A DNA stretch of 64,000 nucleotides from Sulfitobacter sp. M05 (GTDB taxonomy: Bacteria > Pseudomonadota > Alphaproteobacteria > Rhodobacterales > Rhodobacteraceae), in NCBI RefSeq assembly GCF_029285175.1, contig NZ_JABEDH010000002.1:1090207-1154206 (forward strand), given 5' to 3'. The position numbers and the translations under genes were made by a program. The notes under the pieces are model-generated. The model did no database searches, had not been told where the DNA came from, and saw nothing but the letters and a program-made list of their open reading frames with translations. Shown here in pieces: positions 45,066 to 54,044 of this stretch (positions are counted from its first letter, which is position 1; every line of letters begins with the position of its first letter).

Positions 45066-45458
45066 TCAAAGAACCGCTGTCGCTTCGATTTCCAACAGCG
45101 CTTCATCCTCGACCAGACCAGCCACCACAACCATCGTCATCGCCGGAAAATGCCGCCCCAAAACCTTGCGATAAACGGCACCAACTTCGGCCTGCCGTGC
45201 AAGGTACTCTTTCTTGTCAACGACGTACCAGGTCAACCGGACCAGATCTTCGATCTTGCCACCTGCCGCGTCCAAAACGGCAACGATATTATTCAGGGCC
45301 TGTTCCATTTGCCCGATGAAATCCTGGCTCTCAAAAACCTGATCCCCATTCCATCCGATTTGGCCGCCAATAAACAGCTGATTATCGGCGGTTTTCATGC
45401 CATTTGCATAGCCTTTGGCCTTTGCCCATCCTTCGGGTTGGATTACGTCATGTGCCAT
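45066..45458 (-). CDS. RidA/YjgF-family enamine/imine deaminase-like protein
   Basis: A small (130-residue) trimeric RidA-type protein; family members hydrolyse reactive enamines or imines. It has the Y-A-N-G start region, G-G-Q-I-G-W, and the F-P-A-M-T-M-V-V-V-A-G-L and L-x-E-I-E-A-T-A end. The Arg that binds carboxylate in classical RidA (R-x-x-x) is not present in the usual C-terminal position, so substrate use may differ. The start at 45458 (M-A-H-D) is 7 nt after AAGGAG; the ATG at 45464 is too close. It follows livF by 25 nt and is likely co-transcribed with the transporter. Confidence 0.87.
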   Translation of the reverse strand: MAHDVIQPEGWAKAKGYANGMKTADNQLFIGGQIGWNGDQVFESQDFIGQMEQALNNIVAVLDAAGGKIEDLVRLTWYVVDKKEYLARQAEVGAVYRKVLGRHFPAMTMVVVAGLVEDEALLEIEATAVL

Positions 45459-45483
45459 TGTCATTCTCCTTTAGAATATTCGT

Positions 45484-46173
45484 TCAAACACCCAGATACT
45501 GGTCGCGTATCTCGGGTGTCAGTGTGTCCATATCGCCATGCCATACCGACACGCCGCGTTCCAAAATCACAACCTTATCAGCGACTTGCCGCAATTCTCT
45601 TAGGGTCTTATCCACCACCAGAATGGCCAGATCGCCGGTCTGTTTCAGCCGCGCAATCGCCGCCCAGATTTCCTGCCGGACCACCGGTGCCAGTCCTTCG
45701 GTGGCCTCGTCCAGAATTAACAACCGCGGATTCGTCATCAACGCCCGGCCAATTGCCAACATCTGCTGTTCACCCCCAGACAGCGAACCGGCAAGTTGGT
45801 CGCGCCGCTCTGCCAGACGTGGGAAAAGATCATGCACCGCCGCAAAATCCCACGCTCCAGCGCGGGCTGACGCATAGAGGTTTTCATACACGCTAAGGTT
45901 GGTGAAACACCGCCGCCCCTCAGGCACCAGACCTAACCCAAGCTGCGCCGCCTTATGCGGGGCAAGACCGGCAATGTCATGACCGGCAAACTGCACCTGA
46001 CCCTGACTGTGTTTCAACAAGCGGCAAATCACCTTGATTGTGGTTGATTTCCCCATCCCATTGCGCCCCATCAGTGCCACAACCTGTCCGTCTTCGATGT
46101 TTAAATCAACACCGAACAACGCCTGTGATGCACCGTAAGACGCTGAAATTTCTTTCATTTCCAAAAGGTTCAT
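45484..46173 (-). CDS. livF: Branched-chain amino acid-type ABC transporter ATPase LivF
   Basis: One of two ATPases of a HAAT-type importer. The 229-residue product has Walker A G-R-N-G-M-G-K-S-T (about 36-44), signature L-S-G-G-E-Q-Q (about 132-138), Walker B L-L-I-L-D-E-A-T-E-G-L, and the LivF-typical V-P-E-G-R-R-C-F. It overlaps livG by 4 nt. Substrate is uncertain: amino acids or, given the facing gentisate unit, an aromatic acid. Confidence 0.92.
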   Translation of the reverse strand: MNLLEMKEISASYGASQALFGVDLNIEDGQVVALMGRNGMGKSTTIKVICRLLKHSQGQVQFAGHDIAGLAPHKAAQLGLGLVPEGRRCFTNLSVYENLYASARAGAWDFAAVHDLFPRLAERRDQLAGSLSGGEQQMLAIGRALMTNPRLLILDEATEGLAPVVRQEIWAAIARLKQTGDLAILVVDKTLRELRQVADKVVILERGVSVWHGDMDTLTPEIRDQYLGV

Positions 46174-46925
46174 GCCGCACCCTCCTCGCCCAGATAGGCG
46201 ACGCGCACATCAGGGTTTGTGCGAATTTCTTCGACAGTGCCGGTTGCGATAATCTTGCCATAAACCAGTACCGAAATCCGGTCTGCGCAGGCAAACACCG
46301 CATCCATGTCATGTTCCACAAGCAGGATCGGAGCCTCCTGCTTTAACTCTTGCAGAAATCCGGTCAGCCGCTTTGACCCCTCCGCACCCATGCCCGCCAT
46401 TGGTTCATCCATCAGAAAGGCCTTGGGGGCCAAAGTCAGCGCCACGGCAACCTCCAGCTGGCGGCGCTGACCGTGCGACAATTCCGCCGTGATGGTGTTT
46501 TCCTGCGCCTCAAGCCCGACCCGTGTCAAAGCCGCCCGCGCCCGTGCCAACAGCGCCGCGTCCTTCATCGCCGGCTTGAAAAACCGAAAGACGGCGCCGC
46601 TCTGGCCGACCGCCCCCAATACCGCGTTTTCCAACACGGTATAATCCATCGCCAGCGCCGAAATCTGGAACGTCCGCCCCAGCCCCATCCGGGCCCGCGC
46701 CGCGGTTGTCATGCCGGTAACATTGCGTCCCAGAAACTCCACGGTACCACTGTCCGGTTTCAACCCGCCGGCAATCTGTTTGATCAGCGTCGATTTTCCC
46801 GCTCCGTTCGGCCCAATCAGCGCATGAATTTCGCCCACATGCAGGTCCAGCGATATGCCGTCACTCGCGGCCAATGCTCCAAAACTTTTGCGAATGTCAC
46901 GGACGTTCAGAATACTATTGCCCAT
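46170..46925 (-). CDS. livG: Branched-chain amino acid-type ABC transporter ATPase LivG
   Basis: The 251-residue partner ATPase. The ATG at 46925 (M-G-N-S-I-L-N-V-R-D) is chosen because it starts the conserved domain and overlaps livM by 11 nt, while the longer open frame lies inside livM. It has Walker A G-P-N-G-A-G-K-S-T, signature L-S-H-G-Q-R-R-Q-L-E, Walker B followed by D-E-P-M-A-G-M, and the LivG-type M-G-L-G-R-T-F-Q-I. Confidence 0.92.
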   Translation of the reverse strand: MGNSILNVRDIRKSFGALAASDGISLDLHVGEIHALIGPNGAGKSTLIKQIAGGLKPDSGTVEFLGRNVTGMTTAARARMGLGRTFQISALAMDYTVLENAVLGAVGQSGAVFRFFKPAMKDAALLARARAALTRVGLEAQENTITAELSHGQRRQLEVAVALTLAPKAFLMDEPMAGMGAEGSKRLTGFLQELKQEAPILLVEHDMDAVFACADRISVLVYGKIIATGTVEEIRTNPDVRVAYLGEEGAA

Positions 46926-47901
46926 GGCCGGCCTCCCGTTTCGCCAGCTTGCCAATAATGCCGCCTTTGGCAAACAGCACGACAGCCAGCAGGATCACAC
47001 CCAGATAGATGAACCAATAATCCGACAAACCGCCAAGCACATGTTCCAGTAGGATAAACAGGGCTGCGCCAACCACAGGACCGAACAACCGCGCAACGCC
47101 ACCCAGTATGATAAAGATCATGATCTCACCTGAAATCTGCCAGCTGAACATTGTCGGGCTGACAAAGCGGTTCAGATCGGCAAACAACGCCCCGGCCAGA
47201 CCGGTGATCGCCCCCGAGATGACAAAAGCCACCAACCGCAACCGATAGACATTAATGCCAACGGTTAACGCACGTTCCTCATTCTGATGCGCCCCGTTCA
47301 GCGCCAGACCAAACGGCGATTTGTTCAACCGGTCGACCAGAAACAACACAATACAAAGCAGCGCAAAACAGATGCCGAAGAACTGGATCGGGTCCAGCGT
47401 GTTCAGCCCCGGAAACTGGTTACGCACGTATATCGACAGCCCGTCTTCGCCCCCGTAGGCCGGCCAAGATATTGTAAAATAATAAAACATCTGCCCAAAG
47501 GCGAGCGTAACCATGATAAAGTAAACGCCGCTGGTGCGCAGCGACAAGGCCCCCACCAACAGCGCGACAAGCCCGCTTGATACGATCGCGACCAGCCAGA
47601 TTACCGGCATTGAATTGGTCCCTTCGATCAAAAACGGGGTTTCCATTATTGGCGTATAATTCTGTGCATGACTGGCCAGAATGCCCATGGCATAGCCCCC
47701 CACCCCGAAAAACGCGGCATGACCAAAGCTGACCAGCCCCCCCTGCCCCAGCGCCAGGTTCAGCCCGACACCGGCCAACGCAAAAATCACCGCGCGGGTG
47801 GCCAGTGTGATGGTAAACGGCTCGTCCGTTACCACCGCAGAGGCCGGAACAATCACAAGGATCAGCAGGACAAATATATCCAGCGTGCGTTCTTGAAACA
47901 T
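46915..47901 (-). CDS. livM: Branched-chain amino acid-type ABC transporter permease LivM
   Basis: A 328-residue inner-membrane permease with 8-10 hydrophobic helices. The family block G-L-N-L-A-L-G-Q-G-G-L-V-S-F-G-H-A-A-F-F-G-V-G appears near residues 44-65 and the EAA-like loop with G-A-I-T-G-L-A-G-A-L-F-A near residue 230. It lies 1 nt after livH. Confidence 0.93.
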   Translation of the reverse strand: MFQERTLDIFVLLILVIVPASAVVTDEPFTITLATRAVIFALAGVGLNLALGQGGLVSFGHAAFFGVGGYAMGILASHAQNYTPIMETPFLIEGTNSMPVIWLVAIVSSGLVALLVGALSLRTSGVYFIMVTLAFGQMFYYFTISWPAYGGEDGLSIYVRNQFPGLNTLDPIQFFGICFALLCIVLFLVDRLNKSPFGLALNGAHQNEERALTVGINVYRLRLVAFVISGAITGLAGALFADLNRFVSPTMFSWQISGEIMIFIILGGVARLFGPVVGAALFILLEHVLGGLSDYWFIYLGVILLAVVLFAKGGIIGKLAKREAGHGQ

Positions 47902-47902
47902 C

Positions 47903-48820
47903 TCAGGAACCCCCGAAAAGGCCGGTCGGTTTGAAAATCAACACCCCCGCCATCAGAATATAGATCAACATCGACGCCAACGCCGAGCCCACCGTCGTTG
48001 CACTTGACGGGTCCATGAAACTGCCGAAAACAACCGGCAACATTGTCCGGCCCAGAGTATCGGTCAGCCCGACCAATACAGCGCCGGCAAGCGCCCCTTT
48101 GATCGACCCGATGCCGCCGATCACAATCACCACAAAGGCAAGGATCAGCACCGGTTCCCCCATGCCAACCTCAACAGACTGGATCGCCCCGACCAACGCA
48201 CCGGACAGGCCGGCCAGCGCCGCCCCCAGAGCAAAGACCAATGTATAAAGCACCGAAATATCCACGCCCAGGGCACCAATCATCTCGCGGTCATTTTCAC
48301 CGGCCCGAATGCGCATCCCGACACGGGTTTTCGAAATCAACAGGAACAACCCCACAGCAACGGCCAAGCCGATGCCGATGATCGTCAGACGGTACAACGA
48401 ATATTCAATGCCACCGGGCAAGGTTACCGTCCCCTTGAGGTAGTCGGGAATATTCAGAAAAAGTGGAAACGACCCGAAAACCCAACGGGTCCCTTCCGAG
48501 AAAATCAGGATCATCGCAAAAGTCGCCAACACCTGTTCAAGGTGATCACGATCATACAAACGGCGGATCACGCTCAGCTCGATCAGGGCACCAATCATCG
48601 CCGCGGCTGCCATGCTGGCAATTAGTGCCAGAAGGAAGTTGCCGGTCCACCCGGCAACCGCCGCCGCCGCAAAAGCACCGATCATATAAAGCGACCCATG
48701 CGCGAGGTTGATCAACCCCATCACACCGAAAATAAGGGTCAGCCCTGCCGCCATCAGAAACAGCATCACGCCAAATTGCAGCCCATTCAGGATCTGCTCA
48801 ATCAGTAACAGCATGTTCAT
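47903..48820 (-). CDS. livH: Branched-chain amino acid-type ABC transporter permease LivH
   Basis: A 305-residue permease starting M-N-M-L-L-L-I-E-Q-I-L-N-G-L-Q-F-G. It has the LivH marker G-V-M-G-L-I-N-L-A-H-G-S-L-Y-M-I-G-A and a loop with G-A-A-L-A-G-L-S-G-A-L-V-G. It lies 55 nt downstream of the binding-protein gene and ends in G-G-S after the last helix. Confidence 0.93.
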   Translation of the reverse strand: MNMLLLIEQILNGLQFGVMLFLMAAGLTLIFGVMGLINLAHGSLYMIGAFAAAAVAGWTGNFLLALIASMAAAAMIGALIELSVIRRLYDRDHLEQVLATFAMILIFSEGTRWVFGSFPLFLNIPDYLKGTVTLPGGIEYSLYRLTIIGIGLAVAVGLFLLISKTRVGMRIRAGENDREMIGALGVDISVLYTLVFALGAALAGLSGALVGAIQSVEVGMGEPVLILAFVVIVIGGIGSIKGALAGAVLVGLTDTLGRTMLPVVFGSFMDPSSATTVGSALASMLIYILMAGVLIFKPTGLFGGS

Positions 48821-48875
48821 GGAAAATCCCCGCGATGTTTTCCGGCAGGGTCACCCCCGCCGGAAAACCACTTTC

Positions 48876-50054
48876 TTACCACTTCAAAGGACAGTCAGCG
48901 GCATAAACGTCCTGCCGATCGGCAATCGCCACCTCAACAGCCGTGTTGGTAAAGATGTCACCATCCTTGACGACCTTACGCACCCAGAAATCCTGAATTG
49001 GGTGCTGGTTGTTGCCAAAGCTGAATTTGCCACGGGTAGAGACAAAATCGGCTTCGCGCAGCGCCGCGCGGAAGGCATCCGTGTCTTTCACATCCGCCTT
49101 GGCCGCAGCCGAAGCGATCAGGGATGCCGTATCAAAACCCTGCTGGGCATAGATCGACGGAATACGGCCATACTCTGCCTTGAAGGTCTCGACAAAAGCG
49201 CGGCTGGCGTCGTTGTCCAGGTCGGGTGCCCATTGCGCGGTGTTCAACACACCCTCTGCCGCATCCCCAACCGCGGGCAGGATCGTCTGGTCGAAACTGA
49301 ACGCCGGCCCGACAAGTGGCAGGTCGATCCCGCTGTCGGCATATTGCTTGAGAAACGAGATGCCCATGCCGCCGGGCGCAAAGAAAAAGATGCCATCTGC
49401 ATCCGAGGCGCGCATCTGCGCTATCTCGGCGGCATAATCGGTCTGGCCCAGCTTGGTGAACAGCTCGGTTTCGATCTCCCCCTCAAACATCCGCTTGAAA
49501 CCGGTCAGGGCATCCTTGCCCGCTGGATAGTTCGGCGCAAAGATGAATGCTTTTTTCATACCCATCTTGTTGGCGGTGGCACCTGCCGCTTCGTGCGGTC
49601 CGTCATTCTGCCATGCCACGTTGAAATAGTTTTCATGGCATCCACGACCGGCCAACTGTGCCGGACCAGCGTTCGGCGAGATATAGAATTTTCCCTGTGC
49701 CGTCGTCGCCGGTGCAACCGCCAACGCAAGGTTCGAAAAGACCAAACCGGTCATGATGTCGACCTTTTCAGACTGGATCATCTTGTCAGCCACTTGAACG
49801 GCGATGTCGGGCTTGCGCTGATCATCCTCGACAATCACATCAATACCTTCATTGCCGGCCTGCTTGATGCCGAGCAGGAAACCATCACGGATGTCCACAC
49901 CCAACCCGGCGCCGCCGCCGGTCAGGGTTGTAATCAACCCGATCTTAACTTTGCCACCGTGGCCATCTGCCAAAACCGGCGCGGTCAAGCCAAGTGCAAG
50001 CGCACTTGCCGCGCCAATTGTTTTGATTGTCTGTTTAATAAATATTGAGTTCAT
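48876..50054 (-). CDS. ABC transporter periplasmic substrate-binding protein (LivK-like)
   Basis: A 392-residue periplasmic binding protein of peripla_BP_6 type and first gene of the liv operon. The ATG at 50054 (M-N-S-I-F-I-K-Q) is preferred because GGGAG lies about 7 nt upstream and it begins a clean Sec signal (A-S-A-L-A-L-G-L-T-A-P-V-L-A). Next come K-I-G-L-I-T-T-L-T-G and the N-A-G-P-A-Q block. Relatives with similar sequence often belong to amide or aromatic-acid importers, so the ligand is open. Confidence 0.87.
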   Translation of the reverse strand: MNSIFIKQTIKTIGAASALALGLTAPVLADGHGGKVKIGLITTLTGGGAGLGVDIRDGFLLGIKQAGNEGIDVIVEDDQRKPDIAVQVADKMIQSEKVDIMTGLVFSNLALAVAPATTAQGKFYISPNAGPAQLAGRGCHENYFNVAWQNDGPHEAAGATANKMGMKKAFIFAPNYPAGKDALTGFKRMFEGEIETELFTKLGQTDYAAEIAQMRASDADGIFFFAPGGMGISFLKQYADSGIDLPLVGPAFSFDQTILPAVGDAAEGVLNTAQWAPDLDNDASRAFVETFKAEYGRIPSIYAQQGFDTASLIASAAAKADVKDTDAFRAALREADFVSTRGKFSFGNNQHPIQDFWVRKVVKDGDIFTNTAVEVAIADRQDVYAADCPLKW

Positions 50055-50243
50055 GTCGTTCTCCCAGATTATTTCCGACGCTTTTGATGCGCCCTGTGTC
50101 GTCAGTTTGTGCCGCAACGACGTCAATTGGAATGACTTAATAGCAAAACGCTACTCTGGGTCTGATAGTATTTCAAGCCTGAAATATTTTGATATAAAAC
50201 GGTTTCACCAACTGCGCACAACATCCCTACCCCCTCAACAAAA

Positions 50244-50269
50244 AACGGCGCTGAAAAATCAGCGCCGTT
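50244..50269 (-). terminator. Rho-independent terminator downstream of the cytochrome gene
   Basis: An 11-bp stem AACGGCGCTGA / TCAGCGCCGTT with an AAAA loop. Read on the minus strand it is followed by TTTTTTG, the classical U-tract, 31 nt after the cytochrome stop. Confidence 0.88.
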
Positions 50270-50300
50270 CAAAGCTTGGTTCATTGCTGTAACTGCCGGA

Positions 50301-50753
50301 TCAGTTCTCAGCAGGCTGCGGCCCAACAGACACCAGATAGGCCCAGACATTCTTTGCGTCTTCTTCATCCCGCAGTTTGAAGGACATTTTCGACTTGGCT
50401 TTCTTGTCGTCATTATAGGTCCGCAAGAACCCGCGCGGATCTGCGACATAGGCAACGAAATCGGCCTCGTTCCATTCCAAGCCGGCCTCACCAGCCTGCA
50501 CAATGGATTTGCCATATTTTTTGCCGAACTCTTCGTTGCCGCCCGCCATGCTGCCAAAGATACCGTACAGGTTTGGCCCGCTGCGCCCACCTTTGGCGAT
50601 CACCTCGCCTGCGGCATCTACAATGCCATGGCACGATTTGCATTTCTTAAAGACACCTTCGCCCGCCGCGGCATCGCCCGTCGCGTGCCCGTCAGCAAAG
50701 GCCGGCCCCGCCATTAACGCCAAACCCAAAGCGGCCGTTTTCAAAATATTCAT
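50301..50753 (-). CDS. Periplasmic class I c-type cytochrome (c2/c550-like)
   Basis: A 150-residue precursor with a Sec signal (cleavage after A-F-A at about residue 20). One haem site C-K-S-C-H lies at about residues 38-42, and a likely Met ligand is in S-K-M-S-F-K-L near residue 123. Size and the G-P-N-L-Y-G-I-F-G segment fit soluble cytochrome c2-type electron carriers of alphaproteobacteria, which pass electrons from bc1 to oxidases or other acceptors. GGAG about 7 nt upstream supports the ATG. It is a single-gene unit with its own terminator. Confidence 0.9.
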   Translation of the reverse strand: MNILKTAALGLALMAGPAFADGHATGDAAAGEGVFKKCKSCHGIVDAAGEVIAKGGRSGPNLYGIFGSMAGGNEEFGKKYGKSIVQAGEAGLEWNEADFVAYVADPRGFLRTYNDDKKAKSKMSFKLRDEEDAKNVWAYLVSVGPQPAEN

Positions 50754-50930
50754 CTCTGCACTCCTAATACTCTACGTTGCCTACGCCCAGCCTAGAGGAA
50801 TTTTCCAAAAGACAAACCCCGACGAAGGGCCAAAGTGATCAAAACACTGCGACCAATCGCCCTGCCTTCGGCGAAATCTTGCATCTGCGGCGGGTTTTAT
50901 GGCACTAACCCGCGGCAATCGAAACCGACG

Positions 50931-51470
50931 ATGGACCACAGTATGCAGCCCCGCGAGATCATGATCCCCGCTTGGGTCGACGGCACCCTAACACCGGTTG
51001 AAAAGCTGGCCGTCCACCAACGCGGTTTGCGCCATCTGGCGGTGTCGGTGTTTGTGATCCACGATGGCGCAATCCTGATCCAGCAGCGGGCCCTAGGAAA
51101 ATACCACACTCCCGGCCTGTGGGCGAATACCTGTTGCACACATCCGGAATGGGGTGAGCTGCCGCTGGACTGTGCCCGTCGACGCCTGACTGAAGAGTTG
51201 GGCATTACTGGGCTGGCGCTTTCCCACCGCGGGCAGGTCGAATACCGCGCCGAGGTTGGGCAGGACATGATCGAACATGAAGTCGTAGAGGTCTTTCTGG
51301 CAGAGGCGGGTCCGTCCCTGCCGCTGGATCCGAACCCCGACGAAGTTATGGCCACACGTTGGATCACCCCCGAGACGCTGGCGCAGGAAGTTGCGCAGGC
51401 ACCGGACCGGTTTACGCCTTGGCTGCGTATCTATCTGGAGAAACACGGCAAGCTGATCTTTGGCGGCTGA
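50931..51470 (+). CDS. idi: Isopentenyl-diphosphate delta-isomerase, type I
   Basis: A Nudix-fold isomerase that interconverts IPP and DMAPP for isoprenoid, carotenoid and quinone synthesis. The ATG at 50931 (M-D-H-S-M-Q-P-R-E) gives 179 residues, close to rhodobacterial relatives; ATGs at 50943 and 50961 are alternatives and no strong ribosome site decides between them. Key features: K-Y-H-T-P-G-L-W-A-N-T-C-C-T-H-P with the active-site Cys, A-R-R-R-L-T-E-E-L-G, Y-R-A-E-V-G and E-H-E-V-V-E-V-F with the catalytic Glu, and W-I-T-P-E-x-L. It converges with parB. Confidence 0.92.
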   Translation: MDHSMQPREIMIPAWVDGTLTPVEKLAVHQRGLRHLAVSVFVIHDGAILIQQRALGKYHTPGLWANTCCTHPEWGELPLDCARRRLTEELGITGLALSHRGQVEYRAEVGQDMIEHEVVEVFLAEAGPSLPLDPNPDEVMATRWITPETLAQEVAQAPDRFTPWLRIYLEKHGKLIFGG

Positions 51471-51601
51471 AACAGAGCCTAATATATAGACTAGGGACTA
51501 ATTCATCGGGCTAGCAACCCGTCCAGCGCGGGCGGGGACCAACACCTGGCCAGCGCCGCCGCTAAAACCTATCTGATTGATACGCTGACACAAATCCAAT
51601 C

Positions 51602-51617
51602 TGTCCCCGCGGGGACA
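51602..51617. promoter_or_regulatory. parS-like palindrome, copy 1 (downstream of parB)
   Basis: Perfect 16-bp palindrome TGTCCCCGCGGGGACA, 7 nt beyond the parB stop. The same 16-mer recurs at 52618, 53012 and 54045. Clustering of a perfect palindrome around parA/parB is what ParB-binding centromere sites look like. Confidence 0.8.
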
Positions 51618-51624
51618 CCCTGAC

Positions 51625-52698
51625 CTATTGCGCCAGGGTGTCCAGGAATGCCTTAACCGCCGCCTCGATCCGCTTGCGTTCAAAACCGCTGAAGTCCTGC
51701 GCCAGTCTCAGCTCGATCCGACCATCTGCAACTGTGCATTTGGCCTCCCCCTCGGGACGCGACAGACGGAAGGTCGTCTTAGACTTTTGCGCACCACCGC
51801 CCAGCTTAACCTTCTTCTTGGGGGGCTGGCCGGCCTGGGCCACAAACTCCGCCAACAGTGCTTGTTCCTGCTCTGGCGTACGATCTCCGTCACCAGACAA
51901 CAGCCGGTTCAAAGAAGTCTGCGCCTCCGGCCCCTCGTCCAGACGGCGTACAAGCGAAAGCCCCAAAGCGCGCGGCACAGCCTCAACATGTTTGATCCGC
52001 CCGTCCGTCGCCGAAAGCAGCCGCACAAAATGTTTGATATAGCTGCGCTTTTGACGCCCCGAAGAGGCAAAGAGCAATTCGACAGCATGGTCATAGCCAT
52101 CGACATCCGGCGCCTGCTTGCAATAACGGATCGCCAGCTGGGCCATTTCACCAAACGAAACACCACGTCGGACCAGGTTTTCATCCACCATCTGACGGTA
52201 GAGCCGCAACAGGTTTTCACCCTTTGCATTGATCCCCGCGGGGATGCGCGCGAACCGCTCGTCGCCGGTTTCCTCGAACAGTTCACGATATGCCGTGAAC
52301 CGCCGGAACCCTTGGATCAATTCGAAATGATCGCCGATCTGTTCAACGCGGATCGGGTTGGACAGGCCTATCTCCTGAATGGAACACTTTAGCTCGTCAA
52401 TCTCGGCATCCCGGCCCGGCGCACGATCCCGGGTCAATTTCTCTGTTCGGATCGCGTCGAGCGGCACCAGATCAGTGATCAATCCCGCCTTTTTCATCCG
52501 CACGTGTTCATGTGCTAAGGCATCGTTCTCCTGCCGGATCGCAGCCTCGGCAGTTTGCCGTTCAGACAGCGCCTCGGCATTCTCCGATATCGCGGCGGCC
52601 ATGGGCCCACGCCGCTCTGTCCCCGCGGGGACAGAGGTGGATGGCGTCTCCTCAACATCATCGAAATCGATATCAAAAATGCGTTTCTTCTTACTCAT
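51625..52698 (-). CDS. parB: Plasmid-type partition protein ParB
   Basis: A 357-residue centromere-binding CTPase/DNA-binding protein. The ParB/Spo0J core runs from about residue 75 (V-P-L-D-A-I-R, I-D-E-L-K-C-S-I-Q-E-I-G-L-S-N-P-I-R-V) through the G-F-R-R-F-T-A-Y motif (about 132-139, the family's nucleotide-binding G-x-R-R box). An HTH-like helical region follows (about 185-255, R-R-G-V-S-F-G-E-M-A). The C-terminal dimerisation part is Lys-rich then acidic. It is transcribed after parA with a 16-nt gap. A copy of the palindrome lies in its own 5' coding region (52618-52633, read as V-P-A-G-T) and a decayed copy at 52232-52245. Confidence 0.9.
   Translation of the reverse strand: MSKKKRIFDIDFDDVEETPSTSVPAGTERRGPMAAAISENAEALSERQTAEAAIRQENDALAHEHVRMKKAGLITDLVPLDAIRTEKLTRDRAPGRDAEIDELKCSIQEIGLSNPIRVEQIGDHFELIQGFRRFTAYRELFEETGDERFARIPAGINAKGENLLRLYRQMVDENLVRRGVSFGEMAQLAIRYCKQAPDVDGYDHAVELLFASSGRQKRSYIKHFVRLLSATDGRIKHVEAVPRALGLSLVRRLDEGPEAQTSLNRLLSGDGDRTPEQEQALLAEFVAQAGQPPKKKVKLGGGAQKSKTTFRLSRPEGEAKCTVADGRIELRLAQDFSGFERKRIEAAVKAFLDTLAQ
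52232..52245. promoter_or_regulatory. Decayed parS-like palindrome within parB
   Basis: ATCCCCGCGGGGAT is still a perfect palindrome but has lost the outer TG/CA and has A/T in place of G/C at its ends. It is read in ParB as I-P-A-G-I, parallel to V-P-A-G-T at the other intragenic sites. It may be a weak ParB site or chance. Confidence 0.4.
52618..52633. promoter_or_regulatory. parS-like palindrome, copy 2 (inside parB)
   Basis: Perfect TGTCCCCGCGGGGACA. The symmetry extends 3 bp further on each side here (CTC / GAG), making it the longest of the four copies. It lies in the first ~30 codons of parB. Confidence 0.78.
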
Positions 52699-52714
52699 GT
52701 CGTCGTCCTAAACC

Positions 52715-54007
52715 TTACAGGGTGTCCCAAGCGGTGATGAGATGGCCCTTGAATTCATCATAAGCCTGATCAAATGACGCCCGCGCGCGGCGCCATGTTT
52801 CGCGCGTCATATCGCGATAGTCGGTTTCGTAAATCGAACTGAGGAACCGGCCTGATTGCTCGACCGCACGTGTCATTTCAATCGGATGCGCAGCCAACCT
52901 ATCGCCAAACACCTTGCCAAATGCCTGCTGCATCGCGCGGTGCAATTCATTGTTCGCTTCGAACCGCGTGATCAGGAAACGCACGTCGGCAAACACCTTG
53001 GGCAAGGTCAGTGTCCCCGCGGGGACAGCACCACCAAATCGCTCCAGATCCTCCAGCGCCTCGGCCAACTGACCGATAAAGGATGTGGTGGAGTCATACT
53101 CCCAATACCCCGGACCAGATGGAATATAGAGGACGTCAGCCGCAAACACTGCGTTCATCGACTGATACCCAATCGCAGGCGGGCAATCAAAGATGATCAT
53201 GTCATAGGCATCATCCGGCAATGAATCGAGATAGCGCGACACCGCGGCAAAGAACGACCATTCCGGGTTCAAGTGCCGGTACTGCGCGCTGGCAAATTCG
53301 ACGAAGGCCGCGTTGGCACAAGAGGGCAGGGCGTCAATGGTGGGCCAGTTGGTCGACTTGATAAAGTCGGTCGCCCGCAGATCACTCAGCCCCATTTCAG
53401 TGATCGCCGATGGTAGCTTGCGCACGGGCAGGGCCTTGCCGCTTTCGGCACCGCTGGTCACCGCGTTCATCCGTTCGGTCTCATGGATCAGATCCCGCGC
53501 CATGACTCCCCAGACGGTGTATTCCTCGCTCACATCATTCAGACCCATTGAATGACTAAGGGTGGCTTGCGGATCGAAATCCACCACCAGCACCCGATAG
53601 CCGTCAAGGGCCGCGGCATGGGCAAAGTGCAGCGCGACGGTCGACTTGCCTGCCCCCCCTTTGAAGTTGGCCACCGCCGCCCGGATCGCCCGCTTCCCCT
53701 TGGGGCGCTCCGGCATCAGCGATTTGCGGTTCACCTTCAGCCGGCGGCGCAGCTCGTTGATCTCCTCAAGCGTATACCAGTGCTGCCGCCCTTCTTCTTC
53801 GGTTTGCCCCTGAGGCAAAGACGGGTCCGCTGCCAGGCGCCCGCGCAGGGTTGACTGGTTTACTTTAAAGATCAGCTCTGCCACTTCCCAACTAGAGAAT
53901 CGGCGCAGAGTCTTCTCACTCTCGGGTGAAAAAGTCTGCTGACGGATAAATCCCTGCATCTTCAGGGACTGCGCCTGCAAGCGCGCCAGATCTTGGTGTG
54001 TGAACAT
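52715..54007 (-). CDS. parA: Plasmid-type partition ATPase ParA
   Basis: A 430-residue type Ia ParA. The N-terminal part (about 1-110) is an extra DNA-binding region with an HTH (F-S-S-W-E-V-A-E-L-I-F-K-V-N-Q-S-T-L-R-G-R-L), which lets such proteins autoregulate their operon. The deviant Walker A K-G-G-A-G-K-S-T is near residue 119, D-F-D-P-Q-A-T-L-S follows, and Walker B I-I-F-D-C-P-P is near 265. It differs from the short chromosomal ParA and fits plasmid/chromid ParA of Rhodobacterales. The palindrome at 53012-53027 lies in its coding region (A-V-P-A-G-T) and another sits 38 nt upstream of its start. Confidence 0.92.
   Translation of the reverse strand: MFTHQDLARLQAQSLKMQGFIRQQTFSPESEKTLRRFSSWEVAELIFKVNQSTLRGRLAADPSLPQGQTEEEGRQHWYTLEEINELRRRLKVNRKSLMPERPKGKRAIRAAVANFKGGAGKSTVALHFAHAAALDGYRVLVVDFDPQATLSHSMGLNDVSEEYTVWGVMARDLIHETERMNAVTSGAESGKALPVRKLPSAITEMGLSDLRATDFIKSTNWPTIDALPSCANAAFVEFASAQYRHLNPEWSFFAAVSRYLDSLPDDAYDMIIFDCPPAIGYQSMNAVFAADVLYIPSGPGYWEYDSTTSFIGQLAEALEDLERFGGAVPAGTLTLPKVFADVRFLITRFEANNELHRAMQQAFGKVFGDRLAAHPIEMTRAVEQSGRFLSSIYETDYRDMTRETWRRARASFDQAYDEFKGHLITAWDTL
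53012..53027. promoter_or_regulatory. parS-like palindrome, copy 3 (inside parA)
   Basis: Perfect TGTCCCCGCGGGGACA within the parA reading frame, encoding V-P-A-G-T on the minus strand. Confidence 0.78.
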
Positions 54008-54044
54008 ACTGCTATATGCCTCTTTTCATTTGCGTTTTCTTTTC

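Noticed and set aside
48708..50048. 446-codon plus-strand frame opposite the liv binding-protein gene
   Set aside because: Shadow; the minus-strand gene has signal peptide, ribosome site and operon context.
51498..51683. 61-codon minus-strand frame after parB
   Set aside because: Overlaps the parB end and a parS-like site in another frame; no supporting signal.
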